The notes under the pieces are model-generated. The model was not told where the DNA came from, made no database searches, and saw nothing but the letters and a program-made list of their open reading frames with translations. 64,000 nt of DNA, taken from the NCBI GenBank assembly GCA_001599815.1, contig BCIA01000002.1:434001-498000 (forward strand), written 5' to 3'. The stretch comes from Furcasterigmium furcatum. Taxonomy: Eukaryota; Ascomycota; Sordariomycetes; Glomerellales; Plectosphaerellaceae. The first letter of the stretch is position 1; each line of letters opens with the position of its first letter. This document shows, piece by piece, positions 9,838 through 21,900 of this stretch. A program made the position numbers and the translations under genes.

Positions 9838-11794
9838 TCAGGAATTCCGCAGGATCGCCATCAGCCCGCCCGCCTTCCCGCCCAGCGACGGCTCGTACCC
9901 GAGCCTCACCACGCCCCTCGCGAAGCGGGCGCCCCTCTCCTGATCGGGCACGGGATACCTCGCTGGCGGCGGGATGGCCGTACGCACGCCCAGCCGCCCG
10001 AGGCGGTCGTCGCACACGCTCTTGGCGTTGCACATTCCCCTGAGGCCCTCGTCGCCGGCGAAGCGGCCGTAGCCGGACCCGCCGACGCCGCCGAAGGGGA
10101 GCTGAACGGCGTAGTAGACGCCAAAGTCGTTGACGGCGACCATGCCCGTGCGCAGGCCGTCGGTGATCTGGCGCAGGGCGGGGTCCGAGTCGGCGCCGAA
10201 GACGGAGGCGCCGAGGCCGTAGGCGGGGGCGTTGGCGATGGGGAGGACGGCGGCGGCCGTCGAGGCGGGGGAGCGCATGAGGACCATGATGGGGCCGAAG
10301 CACTCCTCGTTGGCGATGGCCATGTCGGGCGTGACGTCGGCGAGGAGGGTAGGGGTGAAGTAGTGGCCCTTTGGGTGGTCGGGGTGAGCGTGGCGGGTTC
10401 CGCCGGCGAGGAGGCGGGCGCCGGAGGCGACGGCGGAGGAGATGAGGGACTCGAGGCGGGAGAAGGACGCGTCGGAGACCATGGCGCCGACGTCTGCCGT
10501 GGGCCCGAGGCGGAGGGCCTTGACGCGGGGCTCGAGGGTCTGGACGAGGGCGTCGTAGACCTTGGGGGCGGCGATGATGCGCTCGATGCCGATGCAGTTC
10601 TGGCCGGATGCCTGGAAGGTGCCGCGGAGGAAGATCTCGGCGATGCGCTTGAGGTCGCTCTCGGCGGAGTCAAGGACGATGGCGGCGTCTTTGCCGCCGA
10701 GCTCGGCCACCACGGGTGTCAGGGGCTTGGAGGCCGAGGCGGCAACTTTATGACAGACATCGCGGGACCCGATGAAGGTGAGATGGGATATGCGCGGGTG
10801 GGAGGTGATATGTCCCGCCGTCTGGGGCCAGCATACGACGGTCTGGACGAGGGCCGGGTCATGGCCGTGGGCGACGAGCGCCCCCCGCGCGATGCTGGTG
10901 AAGTATTGGGCGCTCCAGGCCGTCTGCTCGGACACCTTGACGAGGATGCCGTTGCCGGCGAAGATGGCGGAGATGACAGGTCCGATGAGGTTGTGGAAGG
11001 GATAGTTCCAGCTGACCAGAGCGGCGACCACGCCCAGCGGCTCGTAGCGCACCTCGTTCCTCTTAAACGCCATGAGCAGGTTCGTGGGCCGCCTGCTCGG
11101 CCGCAGCGCCTTCTCTCCATGCTTGATCGTCCACTGAAGCTTCTCGGCGGTGACCAGGATCTCGCCCAGATGAGCATCGACCATGGTCTTGCCCGAGTCG
11201 AGGCACGCGATGCGGCATATCTGCTCCTGATTCTCAAGGACGTATCTCAGCAAGGACTTGAGGACGGTCCGGCGCTGGGAGAAGGTCGTGTCACGCCACT
11301 TCTGCTGTGCGGCGTGGGCTGCGTCGAGTGCGCGGTCGATCGAGGCGGGCGTCGAGGGGTTGATGAGGCCGAGCAGCTGGCCCGTCGCCGGAGCGTAGCA
11401 TTGGATCGCGGAAGATCCAGGGAGCTGGCAGGAGCACAGGGTCAGCGGGGTGGCCTGATTCAGATCGTTCGTGGGTAACGGACCTTGATGCTCGTCTCCT
11501 CGACGACCTGGAACTCTTCCGGAGTCTTTGGCGGCTGCACATTGTACTTTCTGGTGCGCTCTTCCTCGGAGGACTTGATCTGCTTGATGGTCCAGAGGCC
11601 AAAGGATATGGCGAAGGCAGTGAATGCGACCTGGAGCACGACGAAGCTATCGCGGGAGCCGGACTTGTGAGCACGCGACACCGACAGCTACGATAGCCTG
11701 ACGATCTAATGGTGGTGCCTACTTACGGGGTGGCCTCGACAAGAGCTCCGAGGCGGGCCATGGCCTCTGCCCACCACACGCGGGCACTCTCCAT
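9838..11794 (-). CDS. Msc7-like aldehyde dehydrogenase with N-terminal membrane anchor, 3 exons, 605 aa
   Basis: NAD(P)-dependent aldehyde dehydrogenase; the closest type I recognise is yeast Msc7, an ALDH with an N-terminal transmembrane helix. Exons are 11794-11727, 11646-11484 and 11424-9838, with introns of 80 and 59 nt (donors GTAAGT and GTCCGT, the second with a GCTGAC branch site). Exon 2 encodes the membrane helix (FVVLQVAFTAFAISFGLW). The catalytic domain has the oxyanion Asn in SWNYPFHN (about residue 216), the general base Glu in AELGGKD (about 318) and the nucleophile Cys in GQNCIG (about 353); all are intact. The first intron acceptor was chosen because it is the only one I found that keeps the helix in frame with the exon-1 ATG. 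Its start lies 431 bases from the divergent NLR start. Confidence 0.8.
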
Positions 11795-12225
11795 CTTCAG
11801 GTCTGCCGGCTCGTGCGAACGGGCTGATGCGCAGGAGGAGGAGATGTGTTGTTGAAAATCGGACGATAGTTGCTGCGTCAAGCACTTAGGAAGGTGGGAG
11901 GTTAACGGCGGGAGCTCCAGGCCAATTGGCCAATAGGAGGGCCTTGTTGGCGTGGATTCAGGGGGGCACCTTCCCTCGACCTCAATCCCAGCAACAACTG
12001 GACTGCATGCAACGCGATCAGCTTCAGCCAACCACGCACTTGTGTTCAGTGCAGGTACTTAGGTATGGCCCAAAGACGTACCTATCGGGTGATTTTCAAC
12101 CCGTCCCGTTTCGTCGACATGGAAAGTGGCACCCGACTGCAAGCTGAGGGGGAATCTCGGCCTGCTCCAAGTTCCCGCTTCCATGCTCAGGCACTTTGAT
12201 CCAACCTACCCGGCGTTATGTGAAC
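11795..12225. other. Divergent promoter between aldehyde dehydrogenase and NLR
   Basis: A 431-base spacer shared by two divergent genes. It includes AGGTACTTAGGT at 12053-12064 and a nearby ACGTACCTAT, forming a loose inverted pair. No further gene is seen. Confidence 0.45.
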
Positions 12226-15200
12226 ATGTCCCAGGAAGCAGACAAGCAAGACAGCGCTCGTGCTGGCATGCGAAACCGCCTAAGAGCCCTATTTCCACGC
12301 CGTTCCCTGTCCTTGAATCGAGCTGCTCAGTCCGATGCGGCGTCGCCAACGCCACTGCCGAACCCAGTGGACAGCGGATCGCATGGAGTGCAAGCGTCAG
12401 CGGCTCCGGGGGCCGGAGACAATGGAATGGCTCACTTCTGGGACGAGGCTTGGGCCTCCCTCCAGTCAGAGGAGCCCGACCTGGCTGCGAGATACCAGCA
12501 GTATCTCCTCGTCCAAGATGATCCAGACGCGGACCTGGACCCCGGCCATCTCTCTGGCAATGATAGGAAAGAGAAACTTCTACGCACGGCTGAACTGAAG
12601 GTGACGGCTGTCAAGACAAAACTTGCGGGGGATGGAAGCCTCAGCAGCCATGTCAAACGTCTTGCCGAAGAGGCCGTTGCTATATTGGTCAAAGGAACTG
12701 GCATCGTGGCACCAATCGCCGCTGCTGAGCCGCATGCCGCACTGGCGTGGACGGGGTGCAGCGTGGTACTGCCTGTATGACCTCACTCAGTTCCACGATG
12801 TATGACGCGGCTCTGACCCTTTCCAGTTTCTTCTCAACCCGAGCAAAGAGCGAACCGCTGCTCTTGAGGGGTTTACTGATGCCACGCGCATCCTGTGCCG
12901 ATTCAGCGTCATCGAAGCGGACCTGTTTGATCGGTCGAGCGTCCACCCCTTGTCCGATTCGGATTTTGAGCGGCTGAAAGATCAGCTTCGCATGTACCTG
13001 ATCCAACTCTACGCCATGGTCATCAAGCTTCAGATTCGGCTCGTTCTTCGATATGACCGCGCCGCCGTCACTCGGTTCTTCCGCGATGTGGTTCAAGCAG
13101 ATGACTGGGAATCTCTGGTGAAGAGCATGAAAGACCTAGAAGAGTCCAACTTGAGAGATATCAGTGTAAGTCGTCGAGCTATCTGCGGACAGTGTTTTAG
13201 GGCAGTCAGATCTGATGATACGTCCCTCCAGGCCATCGGGCACCACGTCTTGCACCGCGTCAAAACAGCCATCGAGCATCAGGGCCAAGAGATGGCTGCT
13301 GGATTCGCCGAGATGACAAAGAGGTTTCAGGGTCTCGAAGAAGGCATAGACAGCATTCACCAGAGAAGCGTTGCCCGCGAAGATGCCACCCAAGATTCGA
13401 ATTGCGTAAACGCCTTCAAGACCGGGATAAACTACGATCTTCAAAAAGATAGGAACAGCGTCTGCGCACCAGACACGGGACAGTGGTTCTTCCATCACCC
13501 CGAGTACGAGGCTTTTCGATCTGCCAGGGAGTCACAGCTGCTGTTCGTCACTGCAGAAGCAGGTGGCGGCAAATCTACCACTATGAGGACCCTTATCGAG
13601 ACGCTCAAGACGTCGGGTGAGCCTCCACTCATTGCATACTTCTTCTTCAAGGATGACGATGACCGTCTCCGCAGCTATGATGAAGCCCTCAGTACGTTGG
13701 TCTACCAATTACTTGTGCAGGAACGTGGGCTGGTTCAACACGCCAGACACCCGTTTCGACAATACGGAGACGCGATCCGGCATCAGACCAAGGAGATGTG
13801 GCAGATTATCCTCAAGATTGCCTCCGAGGCGACCCGAGACGTCTTCTGCGCCCTGGATGCGGTCGACGAATGTGCGGCGCCGGACAGGAAGCAGCTCATT
13901 GCGGACCTCACAGATGCTTTTCAGGATACGGCGAGGCCGACGTCGCGGTTGAGATTCGTCGCCTCGTCCCGTCCATATCAAGACGAGAACCATCCCTACG
14001 CTGACCTTATCGCTTCCAGCAACGTCAGGCACCTAGCAGGCGAGAACGCTCAAGTTCAGTCCGACATTCGCAAGGTCATCCGGTTCAAGACGCAAGAACT
14101 AGCTCAAAAGAGACAACTTGACCAGAGCATCCAAGATATGTTGGTGGCGAGACTCACTGAGCAAAACATCCACACAAGATCGTTCCTGGCGGTCCGGATG
14201 GCATTCGAGCTCTTAGATTCACATCATAGGATGCACAGGGGAGCGGGCCAGCGAACCGTTAGCATCATTCTTGCCGATATTCCACAGCAGCTCGGCGACC
14301 AGTTTGACGAGATGCTGAGGAGAAGCCTGGACAGAGACCATGCTTGGAGGCTGTTCTGTGTCATCCTATCGGCCCGGAGAACACTCAAGATCCCCGAGTT
14401 CAAGGTCATCTACTCCATGACGCAGCCGACAAGCAGCACAGTCGGTCCGGCTCAATCATACGACGAACTCGAGCTGCCTACCGATGACGAGGAGTTTAAG
14501 CGACTCGTGCGGTCTCGATGCGGGCTATTCATCACCTTTGTGAAGAACTCAGTGCATCTGTTCCATCAGACGGCGCGGGAACATCTCATGGCAAAGCCAG
14601 AGATGCCTGGGAAGACGCCCTACGCTGGACCCGCGCGAAACTGGGACCAGCAAAAGGACCATCTCGATGCAAAGCATAGACTTTCTTGGAAAGGTTGCAT
14701 TTCAGAGGTAGATGCCAATCTCGTCTGTGCCACAGTCTGCCTGGACATTCTGACTTTCACGGTATCACCCACGTGGGTGTTCGAAACGTGAGTGTCTGAA
14801 TATCTCACTGTCTCCTACTACCCTACGTAATGCTGATTTTCACTTGCACACTAGACTCGATACCCTGAATGCTGGCAACGGCATGTCCGACGACATAAGA
14901 GATTTTGTTTCGGGCCGACCCTTCTTCTCTTACGCGGCCTTCAACTGGCACGAGCATGTAGTTCTTGGGAGCGACGACGCTATGAAGGCCCTTTCTGACA
15001 CACGGCACGCCGCTATCATTGATATCAGTAAACCCTCGTTCTGGGTTTGGTTTCTTCCGCTCGCTGAATACATCAATACGAGCGTAAAGCGACCGAAAGC
15101 ACTGATCTCAAGTGTTTGGGCACCCGATGAGGAATCTCGCCGGTTGAGGCACGAGTACGGACCGTTTCTCACAAAAGGGTGCCTAGAGAAGCTCTTCCCC

Positions 15201-18102
15201 ATGGGCAGCAAGGTTCACGCTTTACTGAGCGATTCGTCATCACCACCGCCGTGAGTTTAGCCCGAGATCCCACCATATTGGCCACAAGTACACTGACGAA
15301 CAATGTCAGGGCCCACGCTGATGGCCCCCGGTGGCAGGCCGAAGAAGGATACGCCTTCATCGATGCATTTCATGTAGCCGTTGGAGAGTATCATCTGACG
15401 AGTGCCAGCAGAGCAGTGCGGGCGATGGAGGGAGGAGACGAGGATCGGGCCTTGATGCTCTCCACAGACGTACCCATCCCTACTCTGATATGGACATGCA
15501 TCACGGACGGCGCGCCAAGGGCTCTCCGCACGGCATTGGCTCCCGTGGCGGACCTGGACTGGCTTCAGAACGTACCTGAACACATCATGTACCGCCGGAA
15601 GAGGTGGCGCGGGTGGAGTTCCCGGACTGGAAAAGATTTGAGAGAGCAACGTCAAGAGGGATGGAAGAAGCCGTGGCCGCCCGCTTGCGTTACGATACAT
15701 GCAGCGGGGACGATCGGTTCACCAGCGAGTGAACATTTGTTTGGAGCGTTGGCTGACTGGATAGAGGCTTCTCCGCTGGCTGGCGACTATGCTCAGCAGC
15801 TATGGGAGGCTGGTGGTTTCCTCGTCTCCCCTCTATGCCGTAGACTCGTCTACGCCGGGGCCTCCATTCATTGCGAAATGTGGAGGGACAACCGGAACGC
15901 TCTACAGATTGCCGCCGCGCTGTGGGACCACGACTTGGTGGTAACACTTCTGGACCTGGGTGCAGATCCAGCACGCTGCTCTCCCAATGGATACACCGCT
16001 CTGCATTGGTTTCTATACCCCGAGCCGCCTTTCGACGACGAAGAAGCCAACAGAATCAAGCCGAGTAGGAAGCGTACGCCACGCTATCAGAAGTCTCGAA
16101 TCGCCGCAACCGTCAAGGCTCTTGCACGCCCATCCTCCACTCAGATATCTGCAGTCAACACGCCCTGCAGAAATGGGCAGACCCCCCTCATGTTCGCCGT
16201 GACGGACTCTCCAACAGCCACCGAGACCCTGTTGGCCGAAGGCGCGGAGCCGGACAGGCGGGACGATCGAGGCCGCACTGCGCTCATGCACTTTTTCCTG
16301 GGCGGCTTCAACGGCAGGCCGATCTCGATCTTGAAGCACCTTCTGCATGCTGGAGCTCACAGCCAGGCATCCGACTTAACAGGGAAGACGGTGCTGGGCT
16401 ACTGGGCCCAGCGCGTGACTGGCACTTCGATGTCTAGTCTTTACGCCGGCTCTAACTCCTACAACAAGGCTTTCTCTGTGTTAGCCAGCCTCGGCGCACT
16501 CTCGCAACGAGACGTCTTGATCCAGGAACTGACCAGCCTGAACGTTCCTCTCGTAGTGGCGTCGCGACTTGGGAACGCTCAGCTGTGCTGGGCCCTGCTG
16601 GACACAGGCGCGAATCCCGACAAGCACGGAATATCCACAACTAGTCCTCTCGGCAGGCGGGATGGAAGCGAGGCGAGCGATCTAGAGGACTTGGCATGGA
16701 ATCCTGTCCTGGTTGCACTCTCGGCAAAGGCCTACGTGACTACGGCAATCCTCTTGGCGTACGGTGCCGATGTTTGCTTCCAAGTCCCCAAACGAAAGCG
16801 GACTAAATTTAACAAATACAGAATCAGAAAGGTGGGACTCACCGCGCTTCACCTGGCGGTGGGCGTGGGTGGTACCGACCGTGGGAACTGGAACGACACA
16901 GGCATCGTGCTCAGCAGTGGTGGGTTGTCTGAGGGCTGTGCCTTCGGCGCGGCGGGTCGCCCATCCCATCCAGTCTCGAAGAGATCGCCTCTAGAGATGC
17001 TGGCCAAGATGCAGCAGGAAAACTATGCGAAGGTCCTCGCGAGGAGAGAAGACGTGGAGAGTTCAGACGTAACCACCCGCCTTCACATCATCTTGGCGTC
17101 GTGCCAGAAGCTGACCGTGGACAGTCGGAGTATGAGATCAAGAGATTCGTGTTTGCGAACGACAGCACGGGAAAAGAGAAGGTGCCGTTCGACACTCTCT
17201 TTGGATCGACTTTCTCCCCTAGGGGGGCGCCCTGCCATCCGCTTCTCGAGGCCATCATCTGCAAGTATCAGACACCAGCCGAGCGTCAGGAGGCCCTGGC
17301 GGAGTACATGCTTCGAAGCGGCGCGTCCGTGAACGCAAGGACTCAGGAGGGCATTACCCCCTTGATGGCGTCCGTTGGCCAAGGACGACTGGATCTTGCC
17401 AGGCTGCTACTCAAACATGGAGCCGATCCTAACATGACCGCCGTCGGAGGTTGCACTCCCCTGATGATAGCAGCACGGGACGATCGCCAATATCTCGTCG
17501 ACACCCTCCTGGCGTCTGGCGCCGACCCGGACGCGCAGCTTGATTCCCGCCCCCCAGATGAATGCGACTGTGCTACGTTTATCTCGTGGTCGTATTTTAC
17601 TTCCAGTAGCTGCCACGCGCCGCTCAGCGCCCTGGCGGTGGCCGCGGAGCGCGGGCACTACGACGTCGTCGAGACCCTGCTCGCGCACGGGGCGGATGTG
17701 AATTTGCGCATCGTGCATCACGCGCACGGCAGGGTGCCGTCAAGACGTGAGCAGCGTCGTCGCCGGAAAGCGATGGACTCGCCGAGTTCTTCGGACACGG
17801 AGGAGGAGCCGGAGCCGGAGCGGTGGGAAGGTCGCATCAGCGTGGGAACCGCTCTGACATGGGCAAGGGAAGAGGTGCGGGATCTGCTGCTGCGCCATGG
17901 CGCGGATCCGACCAAGGAGGAGGCCATACGGAAATGCGACTGCCCGACTATCAGGAGGAAGAAAGAGAGACGTGGGTTTGGTCGTGACTCTGATGGCGAC
18001 TACCCGACGAACGAGGAGAGTGACTCTGGTACCGACTTGCCATGGCGGCGCCGCCGCCGCCGGATCAAGGACTATAGCGATGGTAATAGCTCCGCCTCGT
18101 AG
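12226..18102 (+). CDS. NOD-like receptor: NACHT_N, NACHT NTPase and ankyrin repeats, about 1861 aa
   Basis: Fungal NLRs are candidate sensors for non-self recognition and regulated cell death. Proposed exons: 12226-12774, 12827-13165, 13232-14787, 14855-15250, 15310-17060 and 17108-18102 (5586 nt in total, divisible by 3). The first four introns have good signals: GTATGA, GTAAGT, GTGAGT and GTGAGT donors, each ending AG. The fifth (47 nt, donor GTTCAG) is only one way to explain a change from frame 2 to frame 1; a frameshift is equally possible. Domains: NACHT_N helical region (about 70-300, starting HFWDEAWASL), Walker A AEAGGGKST (about 404-412), Walker B-like VFCALDAVDEC (about 500), a winged-helix/post-NACHT region, then at least eight ankyrin units from about 1130 onward (for example LLKHGADPN, LLAHGADVN, LLRHGADPT). 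The tail is Arg/Lys-rich and may hold a nuclear signal. Codons are less C-biased than in neighbouring genes. Confidence 0.8.
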
Positions 18103-18968
18103 AACGTGCTCGGGAGCGAGTGCCATCGACTATCAGGTCATTCCCTCTCTTCATCTCTATAGTCTGGCGAGTATCTATGTCTTTCCTAAACACTGCCAAA
18201 TGCCCAACTCCGAAGCCGATTATTCAAGCACATGTCACGGTCATGTCACACACAAATAGCCAGGTTGTCAAATAATGTCTCTCTCTTCTCTCCGGCGCTG
18301 TCCAAAAATAGAGTGTTATCTTTTCACCGTCTTCGAGGGTATGTACAAGGCCGGCCCCCGAAGGAGCCCGACCTGCCAGTTCGTGTTCATGGTGGCTTTC
18401 CTCCTCCTTCTTCCCCTCCTCCTCCAGGCCTCCAACGCCCTCAATGCCCGTGCCGCTGGAGGCGCACCTCCGAGCAGCCAAATATCAAGAAGCAGCCTCT
18501 TGGACCTGTCTAAACCTCTTCCGTACGCGCCGCGCCGGCATATCAACAGCGTACAGACAAGGAACGGGATATACTCCTGTACGGCTCTCTGCCTGACGGG
18601 CCCTTCCAAACACCACCCCGAACGCCTGGTACCAATGGAAGAAACAATCGAAGCAGTAGCGATGGGCTGCGCTGATGCAGCCGTTGGGAGATATAAAAAT
18701 GAGGAAGAAAAAAGCGGGACGTCGAGTCGCTCGGGATGCCAAAAGCGAGGAATGTCGTAGATCGCTCATGCAGATCGTGAGATGCATCGGGGGATATCAA
18801 CCAAAAGCAAAGTCGGAAGAAAAAAAGAAGAAGCGAGACGTCGTGCTGTGTGTTGTTGAAGCCGGTCGAGATCGATTCGTTTCGGTTCGGTTCGGTCGGT
18901 CGGTCGGCGTATGATACAAGGGATGGATGGGGGTGCGCGAGCCTGACGTCGTCGTCGTCCAGGCCAAA
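18103..18968. other. Convergent 3' region
   Basis: Lies between the NLR stop (plus) and the flippase stop (minus). A 161-codon plus-strand frame (18275-18760) includes a Leu-rich signal-like stretch but has no domain, no good leader and no cysteine pattern; I treat it as chance. The segment near 18880-18910 is a short imperfect GGTTC/GGTCG repeat. Confidence 0.45.
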
Positions 18969-21900
18969 CTACTGATTCGCGCTCTTGGACAGAGACAGGC
19001 CGCGGAATCGTGCCTGCTGAAGGAACCTGTGTCCGACGGTGGACTGGCTCGATTCGATTCGGGAGAGTCGGGCCGCCGAGGTGAAATCGCTGCTCGCTTC
19101 GAAACTGGGCCGGACGCGGTCCATTGATGCTCGGAAGCGGTCGTATGAGGGCCGGGCCCTGTCGAATGATGGCCGCACGGGCGGCATCAGATCCAGGTCC
19201 ATCGACTGGCGATGGCCCGTGTAGTTGGTTCCGTCGCTGCCGTTTTGGCTGCGGGCGTGCTGTGCCGTCGTCCGGGTCGCAACTGAAGGGGGGTAGATTG
19301 GCCTCCTGTCCTCATCCACGCTGGCATAGTGCATGTGCTTACCCTTACGCGAGCTCTCGGACGAGTTGGACGGCGCGGTGCTCGCCCGGCGCTCCTGAGA
19401 TAACTCCTTGTCCAGCGGCGCTTGCGTCAGATGCGCAAACTGGCCCATCCTCTCCTGCTCTCGGATGATGTCGACGTCGTACGGGAAGTAGACCTTTTGC
19501 AGCGCCTTGATGGCGAACCGAGGGAAGAGACAGACGACGGGAACGATAAAGAAGCAGGCCCAGAACGAAGCCTGGGAGTAGATCTGAGGAGCCGCCTGGT
19601 AGAAGGCGAAGCCATCCTGTCCTGCGTTCGCCGTGGCGGCAGCCGTGGTAATAAACACCAGGACGTCGCTCACGATGACGCAGGTGACGATCACCCAATC
19701 CCACCTGTACGTGTTGATGAGGATGTACATGTTGATTGTGACGATGATGGGGTGTGCGATGTAGGCGCCGAGGCGGGTGCGGTCGTCTACGTTGAGGCCG
19801 TTGAAGGTAACAAAGTTTGTGTTTACAACGGTGAGGTAGGGAATGTAGAACGCCATGACGGATTGGTAGAGGCCATCGACCATGTACAGCCTGAGAAGAT
19901 CTGCATTAGCAAGACAAAAAGGGGGACGGGGGAGAAAAGCATGCGATTCTTACCAGAACTTGGTCTGACTCCACTCGAGTCGCTCGATACCACGGCGGTA
20001 AAGCTCGGGCACCGCCAACGACACCTTGTCTGACACGTCCTGGTCCAGGATACCCATAATGGCGACGGGAACGGACGTGTAGAACAAGTTGAAGAAGAGG
20101 ATGTACGTGTAGTCGAAGATGTAGGTGATGTCGAAGTCGCAGTAGATCTGGTACCAGAAGATGGCGAAGGTCCAGATGATGTTCTTGTAGAAGAAGTTGG
20201 GGATCGACTCGGCCACCCTCCGGTATGACCACCGGCCATGAACCAGAACCAGCCGTTGCAGGAAACGGAACTGGGCGATGGCATAGTCCGAGGACATGAC
20301 AGCCTGACGACCCTCCACACCGGCAATACCAACGCCGACATCCGCCTCCTGAATCATGGCAACATCGTTCGCGCCGTCGCCGATGGACAGGGTCATGACG
20401 TCGAGGCCGTTCTTGACCATGGAGACTACCGCGGCCTTCTGCGCCGGACTGACACGGCAGCAGAGCACGGACCTGCACTGCTTGCAGAGCAGGAGGAACT
20501 TCTGCTTCAGATCGTCGTGGAGGACCCATCTCAGAGTAAAGCCGTCAATGACGATGCCGTGGGTGTTAGCCGGGGCTTCGTGGCTCTTGCGGGCCTTTGC
20601 CAGCTCCTCATCGCTGCCCTCCATGCCGAAGATCCTCAGGTTCTCCGTCAGCTCCGCATCCAGCTGCGCTCTGAACATCTCGTCTGTGGTCTCTCCCGTC
20701 TCGTCCTCCTCGACCTTCAGGTGGATGAGCTCCATGTCGTTGTTGAGGAGGTTGCAAGAGAAGCCGATGTTGATGGCGGTCTCGACCTTGTCGCCAGTCA
20801 AGACCCACAGCTTGAGGCCGGCCTGGCCAAGCAGCGCAATCGTGTCGGGCACGCCGTCTTGCAGGCGATCTTCGATGGCGGTGCCGCCGAGCAGAGACAG
20901 CTCCTGTTCAATGGCAGAAGCTGCTTCCTCCATCTTGTCCTCTCTGTCCTCCAGCGCCGCGGATGCAGCGTCGTACTGCGCGCGCCACTGGTCATATTGC
21001 GCCTGGGTAAGCTCTCTTTGCGCGATGCAAAGCGTTCTCAGGCCTTCCCGGGCAAACATCTCAAGGTGCTCGGCGGTCGATTTTCTCAGTTCCTGCTGTT
21101 CGCCACGCTTGAGCCGCGAGTAGATGATGCTATCAGCTCCTTTGCAGATGAGGAGAAGCTTGCCGTCGGGCATGCGAAGAACAACGCTCATCCGCTTTCG
21201 GGCAGAGGAGAACTCGATGGTTGTCAGTATGGGATAGTATCGCTCCTCGCCCATCACGCTGAGAGTGACCCCGTCGCTGTTGCCGCCAAGCACCGTGAAG
21301 CCCATGTCTCGCGCCGTTGCCACCAGAGCAGCCTCGTCGGGAGATTGAGCCTTGAACAGCATCTTCGGCGAGTCACCGGGCGTTCGCTCTGCAATGACAT
21401 TGTGGCAGAGAGCGAGAGCCAGCATGAACGCTTCGTTGGCGGACTGCTGCACAGGTCCGCTGTGGCCTGCCAGATCGTTGACGAAGTCAGGCGCAATGAA
21501 GGTCATGTCCTCATCGTGGAGGTAGGGGTTGTCGTGGATTCTCCGAAGACCCTCCAGGGCGCGAACCTTGCCCTCGGCAATCTCCACCTCAGCTCTGGCC
21601 GCTTCCGCCTCGACATCAATGCCCATGCGCTTCCGCATGCCGGCCTGTGCCTCTGTGTAGGCTTCGCCGTAAGGTTGTCCGTTGATGGTCGCCTTCTTGA
21701 ACTCCATGACGTTCTGCGTCAGGGTACCCGTCTTGTCTGAAAAGATGTATTCCACCTGTCCCAAGTCGTCGCTAATGTTCCAGGACTTCGGAATGCAGGG
21801 CTGGTCAAGAGGTTCGTAGTACATCTCCACATCGCTGTAGATGAAGACGGCTTGAAGGAGTCTCACGATCTCCAGGGTGATCCACAGAGAAATGGGAACC

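Noticed and set aside
9751..11478. 575-codon plus-strand open frame
   Set aside because: Exactly antisense to the aldehyde dehydrogenase exon; the sense strand has all catalytic motifs.
18275..18760. 161-codon plus-strand frame with a Leu-rich signal-like segment
   Set aside because: No leader, domain or cysteine pattern; it sits in the 3' space between two convergent genes.
20238..21740. 500-codon plus-strand open frame
   Set aside because: Antisense shadow of the flippase, whose sense strand carries DKTGTLTQN and GDGAND.
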